From assembly GCA_910586575.1 (NCBI GenBank), contig CAJUJQ010000009.1, forward strand, positions 1-42,940: 42,940 nt of DNA. Reading direction: 5' to 3'. The notes below the pieces were generated by a model. That model was not told the origin of the DNA. It searched no databases and saw only the letters and a program-made list of their open reading frames with translations. How positions within the stretch are numbered: the first letter of the stretch is position 1; the number at the start of each line of letters is the position of its first letter. Positions 15,732-25,717 of the stretch are shown here, piece after piece. The position numbers and the translations under genes were made by a program. Origin of the DNA: an uncultured Clostridia bacterium (lineage in GTDB: Bacteria; Bacillota; Clostridia; Oscillospirales; Butyricicoccaceae).

Positions 15732-16784
15732 ATGAAGCTTTGGCAGGAAAAACTGCGCAAAATAGACCCCTACGTCCCCGGCGAGCAATCGGACGCGCCC
15801 GATCTCGTCAAACTCAACGCAAATGAAAACCCCTATCCCCCCTCCCCGCGCGTACAGGCGCTGTTGCAGCAGACGGATACTTCCGGCCTGCGGCTGTACC
15901 CGGACGCAAACGGACGGAACCTGCGCGGCGCACTCGCCCGCCACTTCAGGCTTTCCACCGATCAGGTTTTCCTGGGGAATGGTTCGGATGATGTGCTGGC
16001 GCTGGCGTTTCAGGCGTTTTTCGCTTCCGACCAGCCGATTTTGTTCCCGGATATCACCTATTCATTCTATCCGGTCTGGTGCAGCCTGCTGCGCGTGCCC
16101 TTTGAACGCGTCCCGCTGCGGGATGATTTCACCATCGACCCGCGCGCCTTCGACCGCCCGAACGGCGGTGTAATTTTCCCGAACCCGAACGCGCCAACCT
16201 CCCTCGGCGTGGGATTGGATGTAATTGAGGATATCTTGCGGCACAATCAGGACTGTATTGTCATTATCGATGAAGCCTATGTCGATTTCAGCACCTGCTC
16301 CTGCGTTTCGCTGCTCGGCAAATACGATAATCTGGTGATTGTACAGACGATGAGCAAATCCCGCTCCCTGGCGGGGCTGCGGATTGGCTACGCGCTCTGC
16401 TCCGCCGAGCTGGCTTCCGTTCTGGAAGCGGTCAAAAATTCGTATAATTCGTATACGATGGATTCCATCGCGCTTGCCTGCGGGACGGCCTCGGTCGAGG
16501 ACGACGCCTATTTCCGCGAAACCTGCGCGAAAATTATCGCAACCCGTGACCGTTCCGCCGGGCAGCTGCGGGCGCTGGGCTTCACGGTGCTGCCGTCACA
16601 GACCAATTTCCTGTTCGCGACGCACCAAAGACGCCCCGCTGAGGAGATTTTCACCGCGCTGAAGGCACAAAATATCTTTGTGCGCTATTTCCGACAACCC
16701 AAAATCGACAATTATCTTCGCATTACCGTCGGCACGGACGCGGAAATGAACCGGTTCTTTACCGCGCTTGGTCAGATTCTGTAG
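15732..16784 (+). CDS. hisC: Histidinol-phosphate aminotransferase family protein
   Basis: This 350-residue PLP-dependent class II aminotransferase has LNANENPYPPSP near residue 28, VIIDEAYVDF near 177 and the Schiff-base lysine in TMSKSRSLAGLRIGYA near 206. It would transaminate imidazole-acetol phosphate to histidinol phosphate. HisC-like enzymes often also act on phenylpyruvate or hydroxyphenylpyruvate. No other his gene is present, and the aromatic operon ends about 3 kb away without an aminotransferase, so an aromatic role is possible. AGGTGA precedes the ATG. Confidence 0.9.
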   Translation: MKLWQEKLRKIDPYVPGEQSDAPDLVKLNANENPYPPSPRVQALLQQTDTSGLRLYPDANGRNLRGALARHFRLSTDQVFLGNGSDDVLALAFQAFFASDQPILFPDITYSFYPVWCSLLRVPFERVPLRDDFTIDPRAFDRPNGGVIFPNPNAPTSLGVGLDVIEDILRHNQDCIVIIDEAYVDFSTCSCVSLLGKYDNLVIVQTMSKSRSLAGLRIGYALCSAELASVLEAVKNSYNSYTMDSIALACGTASVEDDAYFRETCAKIIATRDRSAGQLRALGFTVLPSQTNFLFATHQRRPAEEIFTALKAQNIFVRYFRQPKIDNYLRITVGTDAEMNRFFTALGQIL

Positions 16785-16793
16785 GCAACCGAA

Positions 16794-16824
16794 CAGGCGG
16801 CAGGATAATGCTTCCCGCCGCCTG
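16794..16824. terminator. Weak hairpin between hisC and convergent GNAT gene
   Basis: An 8-bp stem (CAGGCGGC with GCCGCCTG) with a 15-base loop lies just after the hisC stop. It lacks a proper T-tract on either side, so termination here is uncertain. Confidence 0.35.
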
Positions 16825-16868
16825 CTTATCTGACCAATCGGCTCGTAAACCTCGCTGTCCAGGCTTTT

Positions 16869-17405
16869 TCAGCCACAAAAAACGTGTCCCGGGCGCGTCA
16901 GCTCATAAATCAAATGCTCCATCGGCTTACCACAATATATTTTACAAAAGCTGCCGGTTTGCCGCATGCCAAGACGCTCCGCAAGCCTTCTGGACGGGAG
17001 ATTTTCCGGGCGGATTTCCGCAATCACCCGCCCTGCCCCCAGAACCTGAAACGCGTATTGCAGCAGCGCTTCCGCACCCTCCCGCGCGTAGCCCTGCCCC
17101 CAGAACCGTTTGTCAAAAATCCATCCAATCCCAAGCATCGGCTTGCCGTTGACATGCTCGGTCAGCAGCCCAGTCACCCCCGCAAGCGCACCGCCCTCCG
17201 TCTCCGCCGCCAGATAGCTATAGCCATCCGTCTCATAACGGCGTAAATTTTCCAGCAGCCATTCTGTTACCTCCCGCTCAGAAAAGGCGTGCTCCCAAGC
17301 GTACATGACTTCAATATCCTGCAAAATTGGCTGTAGCTTCGGCGCATCCGCCATTTCCAGCTGCCGCAGCCGGAGCCGCGCTGTAACCGGCCATTCCTTT
17401 TTCAC
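16869..17405 (-). CDS. GNAT-family N-acetyltransferase (RimJ-like)
   Basis: This 178-residue protein has the GNAT fold. The N-terminal TARLRLRQLEMADAPKLQPI, the WIFDKRFWGQGYAREGAEAL acetyl-CoA signature (Q-x-x-G-x-A type) near residue 105, and ENLPSRRLAERLGMRQTG near 142 are typical of the RimJ/RimL-like branch that acetylates protein N-termini or small amines. The substrate is unknown. The start is taken as GTG at 17405, where conserved sequence begins. The frame remains open upstream but runs over the remains of the neighbouring phosphoesterase. A run of nine G sits at the ribosome binding position, an unusual feature. Confidence 0.82.
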   Translation of the reverse strand: MKKEWPVTARLRLRQLEMADAPKLQPILQDIEVMYAWEHAFSEREVTEWLLENLRRYETDGYSYLAAETEGGALAGVTGLLTEHVNGKPMLGIGWIFDKRFWGQGYAREGAEALLQYAFQVLGAGRVIAEIRPENLPSRRLAERLGMRQTGSFCKIYCGKPMEHLIYELTRPGHVFCG

Positions 17406-17439
17406 AGGCTCCCCCCCCCTTTGCAAAACAGCCCATTTT

Positions 17440-17712
17440 TTATCGCAGCGCAACCATCTGCTCATACAGCAAAACATACTTTTTTTCAACCACACAGTTA
17501 TCATGATAATGCCCGAAGAACCAGTTTTCAAACCGGCACTTCTGCCGTACCTCCTCCAGGAAATCGGTCAGCGATATCGCCGCTCCAAACCCCGCCGAAG
17601 TCCCCGCAAATGACCACATAGTCCTCTTTTGTCAGGCTGTCAAGTTCCGGGTACCCCCGCGTTCAAACCGGGAAAAATCGCCGTGGGTATCGCCGGTAAT
17701 CATGATTTTCAC
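17440..17712 (-). pseudogene. Decayed calcineurin-like phosphoesterase
   Basis: Three short frames on the minus strand together read as a metallophosphoesterase. KIMITGDTHGDFSRFE begins at the GTG at 17712. It continues in another frame as GYPELDSLTKEDYVVICGDFGGVW, then in a third as LTDFLEEVRQKCRFENWFFGHYHDN and VEKKYVLLYEQMVAL, ending at the TAA at 17440. The first metal motif (GDTHG), the second (GDFGG) and the last (GHYHD) survive. The central part with the GNHE motif is missing, and at least two frame changes separate the pieces. AAAGGAG precedes the start. The remnant is about 90 codons against roughly 230-300 in intact relatives. Confidence 0.85.
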
Positions 17713-17749
17713 GGTTTTCTCCTTTCTTCATATAAAATCCGCATCTTTT

Positions 17750-17815
17750 GGAATACATAGATTCCGACATTCCCGCGCTTCATCAACTACAATCAAGATG
17801 GAATACATACATTCC
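17750..17815. promoter_or_regulatory. Twin GGAAT-N6-ATTCC sites, likely operators of the XRE regulator
   Basis: GGAATACATAGATTCC at 17750-17765 and GGAATACATACATTCC at 17800-17815 differ by one base and are spaced 50 bp apart, start to start. A candidate promoter (CCGACA at 17764-17769, 18 bases, TACAAT at 17788-17793) lies between and overlaps the first site. The arrangement suits autoregulation of the small HTH gene that follows. Confidence 0.55.
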
Positions 17816-17836
17816 GGAAAGGGAAAGGAACAAGTT

Positions 17837-18085
17837 ATGTCAGAACATATCAAGCAGGACCTCTCCATCGGCGAAAACCTCCGCGGCCTTCGCCGCAATG
17901 CGGGCCTGTCACAGGAGAAAGTCGCCGCAAAGCTTCAGCTGATGGGGCTTCCAGTCAGCCGGGAAATGATTTCGCAGATGGAGCTTGGACATTATAATAT
18001 CCGGGTCAGCGTGCTGCTTGCGCTGAAAGAAGTTTATAATGCCACTTTTGATGATTTTTTCAACGGGCTTTCCCTGAAAATTTGA
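17837..18085 (+). CDS. Small XRE-family helix-turn-helix regulator
   Basis: This 82-residue protein is essentially one HTH_3 domain: IGENLRGLRRNAGLSQEKVAAKLQLMGLPVSREMISQMELG covers helices 1-4, with the recognition helix around VSREMISQMELG. A short C-terminal helix (VLLALKEVYNATFDDFFNGL) follows. It lacks a sensor domain. The ATG at 17837 has GGAAAGGAA nearby and begins MSEHIKQDLSIG. Upstream in-frame ATGs fall within the operator region. The twin inverted sites upstream suggest it binds its own promoter. Its other targets are unknown, and the adjacent phosphoesterase and GNAT genes face away from it. Confidence 0.85.
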   Translation: MSEHIKQDLSIGENLRGLRRNAGLSQEKVAAKLQLMGLPVSREMISQMELGHYNIRVSVLLALKEVYNATFDDFFNGLSLKI

Positions 18086-18096
18086 TTCTCCTGATT

Positions 18097-19181
18097 CTAA
18101 AGAAAAAGCCCAATGACCGCATTGGAAACCAAAAAACCGCGCTCGGTCAGGCGGCAGCCCTCCGCGCCGCAGCAGGCCAGCCCATGCGGCTGCAAGGGAC
18201 GGAGTACCCGCTCGACCGCTGAAAAATCCCCGAAGCGCCGCTCATAATCCGCGCGGCTAACCCCGTCGGCGGTGCGCAGCCGCAGCATCAGGTATTCGGC
18301 GCGCGCGTCAAAGCCATCCACCGTCTCTTCCGGGACAGGCGGCTCTCCCCGGAGAAACGCCGCCGCATCGCGGGGATACGCAAACCGCCGCCCCCGGTAA
18401 AAAGAATGCGCCGCCGCGCCAAAGCCAAGATACTCGGATAAATCCCAGTATTTCGCATTGTGGCGCGCGCGCCGTCCGGGACGGCAAAAGTTTGAAATTT
18501 CGTAGTGCTCAAAGCCCTCGCTTGCCAGCCTGCCGCAAAGGGCGAGATAGGTTTCCGCCTGCGCGTCGTCGTCTGGCAGGACGGGCTGCGCACGGTGCAG
18601 CGGCGTCCCCTCCTCCAGCTTCAAGCCGTAACAGGAAAGGTGCTCCGGGTGCAGCGCTAATACGGCTTCCACCGATTGCAGGAATTTTTCCGCAGTCTGT
18701 CCGGGCAAACCGTACATCAGGTCGAGCGCCAAATTATCAAAGCCGCAGGCCCGCGCCTGCCCGACCGCTTCCCGCGCCTGCGGGAAGGTGTGCCGCCTGC
18801 CGAGCAGCCGAAGCTCGTCCTCGTGCGCGGACTGGATGCCGATGGAAAGACGGTTGACGCCCGCCGCGCGCAGCCCCTCCAAAAGCGCCGCGTCCATGCT
18901 GTCCGGGTTGCATTCCACCGTAATTTCAGCATCCGGCACAAGCGGGAACCGTGCCCGCACCGCGTCCAGCACCGCCGCCAGCCGCGCGCCCCCCAGCAGC
19001 GATGGCGTTCCCCCACCGAAATAAACGGTATCCGCCGGTTCGGAAGGGAACGCCGCTATTTTTTTGCATAAAGCCGCCGTATAGGCATCCATCTGCGCCG
19101 CCGTGCCCGGAAACGAGTAAAAATCGCAGTAGCTGCACTTGGAGGCGCAGAACGGGATGTGCAGATAAATTCCAAGCATGC

Positions 19182-19185
<4 letters not shown>
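18097..19185 (-). CDS. hemW: Radical SAM heme chaperone HemW
   Basis: This 362-residue protein carries HIPFCASKCSYCDFYSF, the C-x3-C-x2-C cluster motif followed by D-F, as in HemW and unlike the extra Cys of coproporphyrinogen dehydrogenase HemN. YFGGGTPSLL lies near residue 55, TVECNPDS near 89, and the C-terminal HemN-type domain follows from about 290. HemW binds heme and inserts it into respiratory proteins. The GTG start overlaps the lepA TGA (GTGA); an ATG two codons later is possible. The lepA-hemW order is widespread in Bacillota. A heme chaperone is consistent with some membrane electron transport in this organism. Confidence 0.92.
18100..18125 (-). terminator. Terminator overlapping the hemW 3' end
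   Basis: On the minus strand CCAATG-CGGT-CATTGG is followed by GCTTTTTCTTT, so the last codons of hemW form a short intrinsic terminator. The convergent XRE gene ends 12 bases beyond hemW. Confidence 0.5.
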
Positions 19186-20990
<1,805 letters not shown>

Positions 20991-21032
20991 GTTGACGCTC
21001 CTTCTGTATAAGGGAATGATTTGTTAAGTGGT

Positions 21033-21061
21033 ATTATACCATAATTGGAGGAATAAGACAA
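21033..21061 (-). promoter_or_regulatory. Promoter for lepA-hemW
   Basis: On the minus strand TTGTCT (21061-21056), 17 bases ending TGG, and TATAAT (21038-21033) form a strong extended -10 promoter 42 bases upstream of lepA. Confidence 0.82.
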
Positions 21062-21094
21062 GATGCTTGTTGTACAGCGGAACGCCTTTTCCGC

Positions 21095-21119
21095 ACAAAA
21101 GCCAGCCCGAAGGCTGGCC
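21095..21119 (-). terminator. Terminator of the SLH phosphoesterase gene
   Basis: On the minus strand GCCAGCC-TTCG-GGCTGGC followed by TTTTGTG gives a 7-bp GC stem with a tight tetraloop and T-tract, about 30 bases after the stop of the large surface protein gene. Confidence 0.8.
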
Positions 21120-21148
21120 TTTGTGTTTGAAGCATTGTTTTCCATTCA

Positions 21149-24100
21149 TTACTCGCTGATAATCCCATCCAGCTGACGGAGCAGGGATGCAAACTCACCG
21201 TAAGACATTGCGTTCTTGGGAAAGAACCTGCCATCCTGCCTGCCGCTGATGACGCCGTTGCCGCAGAGCATATGCACGGCTTCTTTCGCGAAACCGCCGA
21301 TATCGCCGCTGTCAACGAACGTCTTAGGCGCAGCGTCAAATGCGAAGCCGCGCAGCTGCAAATAGCGGTACAGGACAACCGCCGCCTGCTCGCGGGTAAT
21401 TGCGCTGTCCGGCACAAACCATTGACGCTTGATACCGGAAATAATGCCGCTGTCCGTCGCCCAGTTGATGTAAGGCGCAAACCAGTCGTCCGGATATACG
21501 TCGCGGAAATGGGCTTCCGGGGCATTGAGACCAGCATCTACCAGCCGGCCCAGCGCACCGACAAAGTCACCGCGGGTGATTGCCGCGTCCTGACCCTGCA
21601 TGTCGCTGCCGAACAGGCCAAGGGACTGCGCCCAGTCAATATTTGCGTCTGCCCAGTGGGAAACCACAGGCTCGGGACGGATTGCGGGAATCCAGCCTTT
21701 TTCGGGCGCGGGCTGCGCCTTGGAGGGTTCACGCCGAGCAACAGGGGCTGGTTCCGGCTCCGGTTCTGGCTCCGGTTCCGGTTCCGGCTCCGGTTCTGGC
21801 TCCGGTTCCGGTTCCGGCTCCGGTTCTGGCTCCGGCTCCGGTTCTGGTTCCGGTTCTGGTTCCGGCTCCGGTTCAGGTTCCGGCTCCGGCTCAGGTTCCG
21901 GCTCCGGCTCAGGTTCTGGTTCCGGCTCAGGTTCTGGTTCCGGCTCAGGTTCTGGTTCCGGCTCCGGTTCTGGTTCCGGCTCCGGTGCAGCCCGAACCAC
22001 TGGCGCTGCCGGTGCGGATACCGTTACTTCCCCGAAATCGTCAAAGTCCTTGGCATAGTTGCGGTAAACGTGGCCCGGCTGATGCGCCGCCGCGCCTTCA
22101 AAGCTGCCCTTATCCCAATCAGACAGGGTGTTCCAGGTTTTGACCGTACCGGCGGTCAGAACGTACTCGTTCAGTACCGGGACGCTGGATTCCGTGCTGT
22201 TCAGGTCAGAAACAAAGGTCGTCTTGACACGGGCGTATTTCGCCGCGCCCATACCGGATAGGTCAGCGGTATTCCTGCCGCTGGAAAGGGAAATCTCCTT
22301 TTCTTCCTTCACGGTACTGCCGTCGTCCGAGGTCTGTACAACCGCCTTGATGGACGCCTGTCCAGCAAACACGGCGTCATAAGCCAAAGTCGCCGGTGCG
22401 GCGGTGATTTCCGTCCATTCGGTGGTATGGGTGCCGGTGGTGTCAATATTCTCATTCTCGAAATCAAGCCAGATTTTCAGGCTGGAGGCCGAAGCTCCTG
22501 CTTCTGTCGGATTGGCGCGGACGGCGGTGTTTTCCTCCTCGGAAATTTTGGCCGTATAGAAACGAACCTGAGAAATCGCCCCCGGCAGCATGGTGTGGTA
22601 CATGCCACGGTTGCGCTTGGTTTGCAGGGTATTCTTAAAGCCAAGACCGATATAGAGCGGCTCGCCGTCCCAGGTCTTGATGGGCGCGGTAAACGCGGGC
22701 TTGTCTACATGCGCGCTGTGCAGCTCGTTCTGATAAGAGTCGCCGCCGGTCGCAAAGTCAAACGCGCTGACATACTGCACCCACGTATCCTTCTTGATGC
22801 CTGCGGCGTCGTCGCTGCCGTCATTCCAGCTAAACTCACCGTTGTCGTCCAGCAGGCAGACGCCGTAAGTGACCTTGCCGGTCTCACGGACTGCCATACG
22901 GAACATGTACGGCGTGCCCCAGCCAAGGCCGATTCCCTTGACCATGAGCGGGTTGTGGTCAGGGATTGCGCCCTTGCCGTCGAGGTCAACATACTGTTCG
23001 ATCAGCTCGGAAACGCCGCCCTTGGTCGTGCCCTTGCTCGGGAGATTCGCCCAAACCATGCCGGTCATCGCATCATCCGGCAGATAGCCGCCGTTGTCGG
23101 GAACCTCGATGTAATCGCGCAGGCCGTCCAAAATCAGGGTCTGCCGGCCGTTATCATCGGTGCCAAACTCGGGCTGGCCATGGATATACGCGTTGTTGCC
23201 GCTGCCCGACTTGTCGCGGACGACAGGCATACCCTGAATGGAGCCTTCGATATAGACCGTCTGCGGCTCGGCGTTGCCGATGGTAACCTCATATTCGCCC
23301 GCCTTGTCAAAGCGGTACGCAAACTCGGCAGTGCTGGTCTCACCGGAAGCAAGCTTGTATTCCTTGCTGTCAATGGTCTGACCATCCACCTTAAACTCTG
23401 CGACCGCTGTGCCTGCGTCGTTGCCGATGTTGACGACATCTGCCTTGATATGCAGGATATTGCTGGAAAGGTCACTGACCTCGCCGTCGCCCAGCTTGGT
23501 ACGGATATTGGTGTAATCATATGTCGCAGCGCGGTATTCGACATTGACCGTCGTGGTCACGTCAGCCAGCTTGAGCGTATGCGCGCCCAGCTCGGACATG
23601 CGCAGCGTGCTGGTCAGCGTCTCGGACGCGCCCGGCTCCAGGGTCACAATACCGTCCTCAAACTGGTACAGGTACCGCATGGTACCGTTGTCCTCGACCG
23701 GGATAACTGCCGCCGCAAGGCCTTTGCCATTGTTGGTCACGGTCGCGGTTACGGTCACATCTCCGTTATAAAGGACAGACGACGGCTGGATGGAAATATC
23801 CGACCAGCTGAGCATCTGCTTGTCGGTTGCCAGGATGGTGGTATTGGCAAGCTTGGATTCCTTGCCTTCGCCCTCCGCGCCGTAGTTCTCGACGGTCAGG
23901 ACACCTTCGCCCGGCTTGCAGGAGATGTAGAAGAAGTCGCCCTTCTTATTGTATGTACGCGCGTCCTGATGGGTCAGGTAAACCGTACCCGCGCCAACCT
24001 CCGGATTGGAGGAAACCGCACGCGCATAGCTGTGCGTATGGCCCGACAGGAGCAAATCCACGTTGCCTGGCTCGATCACGTCCGGGATGTAACGCTTGGT

Positions 24101-25015
24101 GTAGGCATCCGATACCGGATGATGCATGAAGATGATACGGAATTCCGCATTCTTTGCCGCGTCGCTTTGCAGGTCGGTTTTGAGCCAATCCATCGAATCG
24201 CTGATGCGCTGGATGGTACCGGAATCCGCCTGCTGCCCGGTGGCCTCAGAATTCATCTGGAACAGGCCCCACGGGTTGGAATTCATGGTGATGATATGCA
24301 GATTGCCGTAATTGAGCGAGCTGTCGCCCTCAACCTTTGCGCCATATTCCTCATCCTGCACCGAATAAATGTAGGTGTCGAAATAAATGCCGCCCTGGTC
24401 ATGGTTGCCGCTGGCGTAAACGACCGGGTAGGAATGGATAAAATCATTATCCACCTTTGCCTGAAGCCAGAAGCTGAACTGCTCGGCCTGCGCGCCGGTA
24501 CCCTCGACAATATCGCCGCAGTGCAGCATAATGTCCGGGTCATAATCCTTGACCGCCGCGTCCAGCTCAGCGCGGGTCGCAAAGATATGCGAATCAGACA
24601 GCGAGACAATCCGGATGGCCTCCGGGTGATCGCTCAGCGTGCGGAAGCTTGCCTTACAGCTTTCGCCGCCGTCCAGCTTGACCTCGTAATAATAACGGGT
24701 CCCCGGCTGAAGGTTTTCCAGCTTGTAGTGGTAAAGGTTCATCCGCTTGCCCTGAAAATCGGGTGCGTCCGCGTTGACCTCTACCGCGATGGGTTCAGAG
24801 AGTGCATTTTCATCAGTGCCATAGGCAATGGTTGCCGAAACCGCTTCGGTGCTTTCCCATACGACGACCATGCTGTCGGTCTTTGGAGCCAGCAGGTACG
24901 GGCCGTTCTGGAAAACGGGGCCTGCGTCATTCGCCGCGCCCGCAGCCGGGGCCATAGCGAATATCATAACGACTGCCAGCAGGAGTGAGCAGAAGCGCTT
25001 AAATTGCTTACGCAT
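21149..25015 (-). CDS. Secreted SLH-anchored metallophosphoesterase with Glu-Pro spacer
   Basis: This is a 1288-residue surface protein. A signal peptide (MRKQFKRFCSLLLAVVMIFA, cleavage likely after AGA near 28) is followed by a purple-acid-phosphatase/fibronectin-III-like domain (about 30-130) ending TRYYYEVKL. The calcineurin-like phosphoesterase domain (about 130-345) keeps SLSDSHI, LHCGDIVEG, YASGNHDQGG, FMHHPVSDAY and LSGHTHSYAR, so the metal site looks intact. Two CARDB/Ig-like segments (about 400-600), a LamG/concanavalin-like domain (about 605-870; LILDGLRDYIEVPD) and a beta-rich segment follow. Residues about 1010-1089 are an uninterrupted Glu-Pro repeat. Three SLH domains close the protein (about 1118-1288). 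It should hydrolyse phosphoesters outside the cell while held on the wall. The substrate (nucleotide, sugar phosphate, phytate, teichoic acid) cannot be told from sequence. It is monocistronic. Confidence 0.9.
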   Translation of the reverse strand: MRKQFKRFCSLLLAVVMIFAMAPAAGAANDAGPVFQNGPYLLAPKTDSMVVVWESTEAVSATIAYGTDENALSEPIAVEVNADAPDFQGKRMNLYHYKLENLQPGTRYYYEVKLDGGESCKASFRTLSDHPEAIRIVSLSDSHIFATRAELDAAVKDYDPDIMLHCGDIVEGTGAQAEQFSFWLQAKVDNDFIHSYPVVYASGNHDQGGIYFDTYIYSVQDEEYGAKVEGDSSLNYGNLHIITMNSNPWGLFQMNSEATGQQADSGTIQRISDSMDWLKTDLQSDAAKNAEFRIIFMHHPVSDAYTKRYIPDVIEPGNVDLLLSGHTHSYARAVSSNPEVGAGTVYLTHQDARTYNKKGDFFYISCKPGEGVLTVENYGAEGEGKESKLANTTILATDKQMLSWSDISIQPSSVLYNGDVTVTATVTNNGKGLAAAVIPVEDNGTMRYLYQFEDGIVTLEPGASETLTSTLRMSELGAHTLKLADVTTTVNVEYRAATYDYTNIRTKLGDGEVSDLSSNILHIKADVVNIGNDAGTAVAEFKVDGQTIDSKEYKLASGETSTAEFAYRFDKAGEYEVTIGNAEPQTVYIEGSIQGMPVVRDKSGSGNNAYIHGQPEFGTDDNGRQTLILDGLRDYIEVPDNGGYLPDDAMTGMVWANLPSKGTTKGGVSELIEQYVDLDGKGAIPDHNPLMVKGIGLGWGTPYMFRMAVRETGKVTYGVCLLDDNGEFSWNDGSDDAAGIKKDTWVQYVSAFDFATGGDSYQNELHSAHVDKPAFTAPIKTWDGEPLYIGLGFKNTLQTKRNRGMYHTMLPGAISQVRFYTAKISEEENTAVRANPTEAGASASSLKIWLDFENENIDTTGTHTTEWTEITAAPATLAYDAVFAGQASIKAVVQTSDDGSTVKEEKEISLSSGRNTADLSGMGAAKYARVKTTFVSDLNSTESSVPVLNEYVLTAGTVKTWNTLSDWDKGSFEGAAAHQPGHVYRNYAKDFDDFGEVTVSAPAAPVVRAAPEPEPEPEPEPEPEPEPEPEPEPEPEPEPEPEPEPEPEPEPEPEPEPEPEPEPEPEPEPEPEPEPEPEPEPEPEPEPEPAPVARREPSKAQPAPEKGWIPAIRPEPVVSHWADANIDWAQSLGLFGSDMQGQDAAITRGDFVGALGRLVDAGLNAPEAHFRDVYPDDWFAPYINWATDSGIISGIKRQWFVPDSAITREQAAVVLYRYLQLRGFAFDAAPKTFVDSGDIGGFAKEAVHMLCGNGVISGRQDGRFFPKNAMSYGEFASLLRQLDGIISE
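21749..21984. repeat. Hexanucleotide microsatellite encoding (Glu-Pro)n
   Basis: About 39 tandem six-base units of the pattern GG[TC]TC[CTA] on the plus strand (minus: Glu-Pro codons) form a 236-bp tract in the SLH phosphoesterase gene. Units vary only at synonymous third positions. Unit number changes keep frame, so the spacer can lengthen or shorten without inactivating the gene. The opposite strand reads (Gly-Ser)n, which is a shadow. Confidence 0.93.
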
Positions 25016-25144
25016 TTCTTTTTGTTCTCCTCTCTTTTCCGGATGGAATAATTTTGTCCTTTTCGCGAAAAATACGAATCATAATGCCCCCTTTCTTGTA
25101 ATCCAGACGAAGATTTAGTATATTTTCGCAATTTTGACGCAAAT

Positions 25145-25174
25145 ATTATAGCACCTAACAAGTATCCGTTTCAA
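25145..25174 (-). promoter_or_regulatory. Probable promoter of the SLH phosphoesterase
   Basis: On the minus strand TTGAAA (25174-25169), 18 bases ending TGC, and TATAAT (25150-25145) lie 130 bases upstream of the start. A second, weaker -10 (TATACT) lies nearer the gene around 25118. A long AT-rich leader results. Confidence 0.6.
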
Positions 25175-25534
25175 TGTGCGTTTCCCCAAAGAAATACAAA
25201 CATTTTTGTAAGATATCACAAAAATTTAACGAAAACGTTCTCAAACCTCCTAAAAAATGTATTTTCCTGTTCGTGCTTTGTGCATTTTTCGGGAAATCCA
25301 GGCCTTTTTCCGTCCTTTCCCCTGTCAATCCGCTGTTGAGAACGTGTTTCCTTATCCTTAACCATTTTCGTATTCCCGTGAAAACAGCTTTTTTGCCCCC
25401 CCTTTCGTCAAAACTCACAAAAACACAGATTTCCAAAAGCTTCCAAAACAAAACGGGAGGGGCAAGCCCCTCCCCTGCAACCAATCGACTCTGAAATCAT
25501 TGACGCACCGTCCGGTTTCCGGGCAAACCCAATA
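25175..25534. other. Non-coding, AT-richer gap
   Basis: No credible gene lies here. Present are a 10-bp inverted pair ACGTTCTCAA/TTGAGAACGT (25235-25244 and 25336-25345) with a 91-base interval, and the second REP-like palindrome at 25452-25480. Base composition is noticeably more AT/pyrimidine-rich than the flanking genes. Confidence 0.6.
25452..25480. repeat. REP-like palindrome, copy 2
   Basis: GGGAGGGG-CAA-GCCCCTCCC lies inside a 29-base block matching 5233-5261 at 28 positions, the only change being in the loop. The flanks are unrelated. Confidence 0.7.
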
Positions 25535-25688
25535 AGGAACTGTGAATCAATCAATTGTGACAAGCGCGCCGCAGATTCTTTCGCCAGACAAGGCGCGTTC
25601 CCGCAGGCAGGCTGACGCCTGTTCAGGAAACCGGGCGCAGTATGGGAAGATGCAAGCGATTTCCACAAGTTATTTTTGAACAGTTCCT
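25535..25688. mobile_element. MITE-like element A, 154 bp
   Basis: The element is bounded by AGGAACTGT at 25535-25543 and its exact inverse ACAGTTCCT at 25680-25688. The similarity extends imperfectly inward to about 25 bases (shared ...AAT...TTGTG). It contains no gene. Its core CGCAGGCAGGCTGACGCCTG (25602-25621) recurs in element B at 40517-40536, inverted, with one mismatch. It lies 30 bases beyond the arsA stop, where that operon's terminator would be expected. Confidence 0.7.
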
Positions 25689-25717
25689 AAATGCGTCAGC
25701 CTTTAACGGCTTCAAGC

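Noticed and set aside
21600..22058. A (Gly-Ser)n protein on the plus strand
   Set aside because: It is the reverse reading of the Glu-Pro microsatellite; the minus-strand frame has a signal peptide and known domains.
22427..24988. An 853-codon plus-strand frame
   Set aside because: It is antisense to the SLH phosphoesterase and has no recognisable domain or ribosome site.
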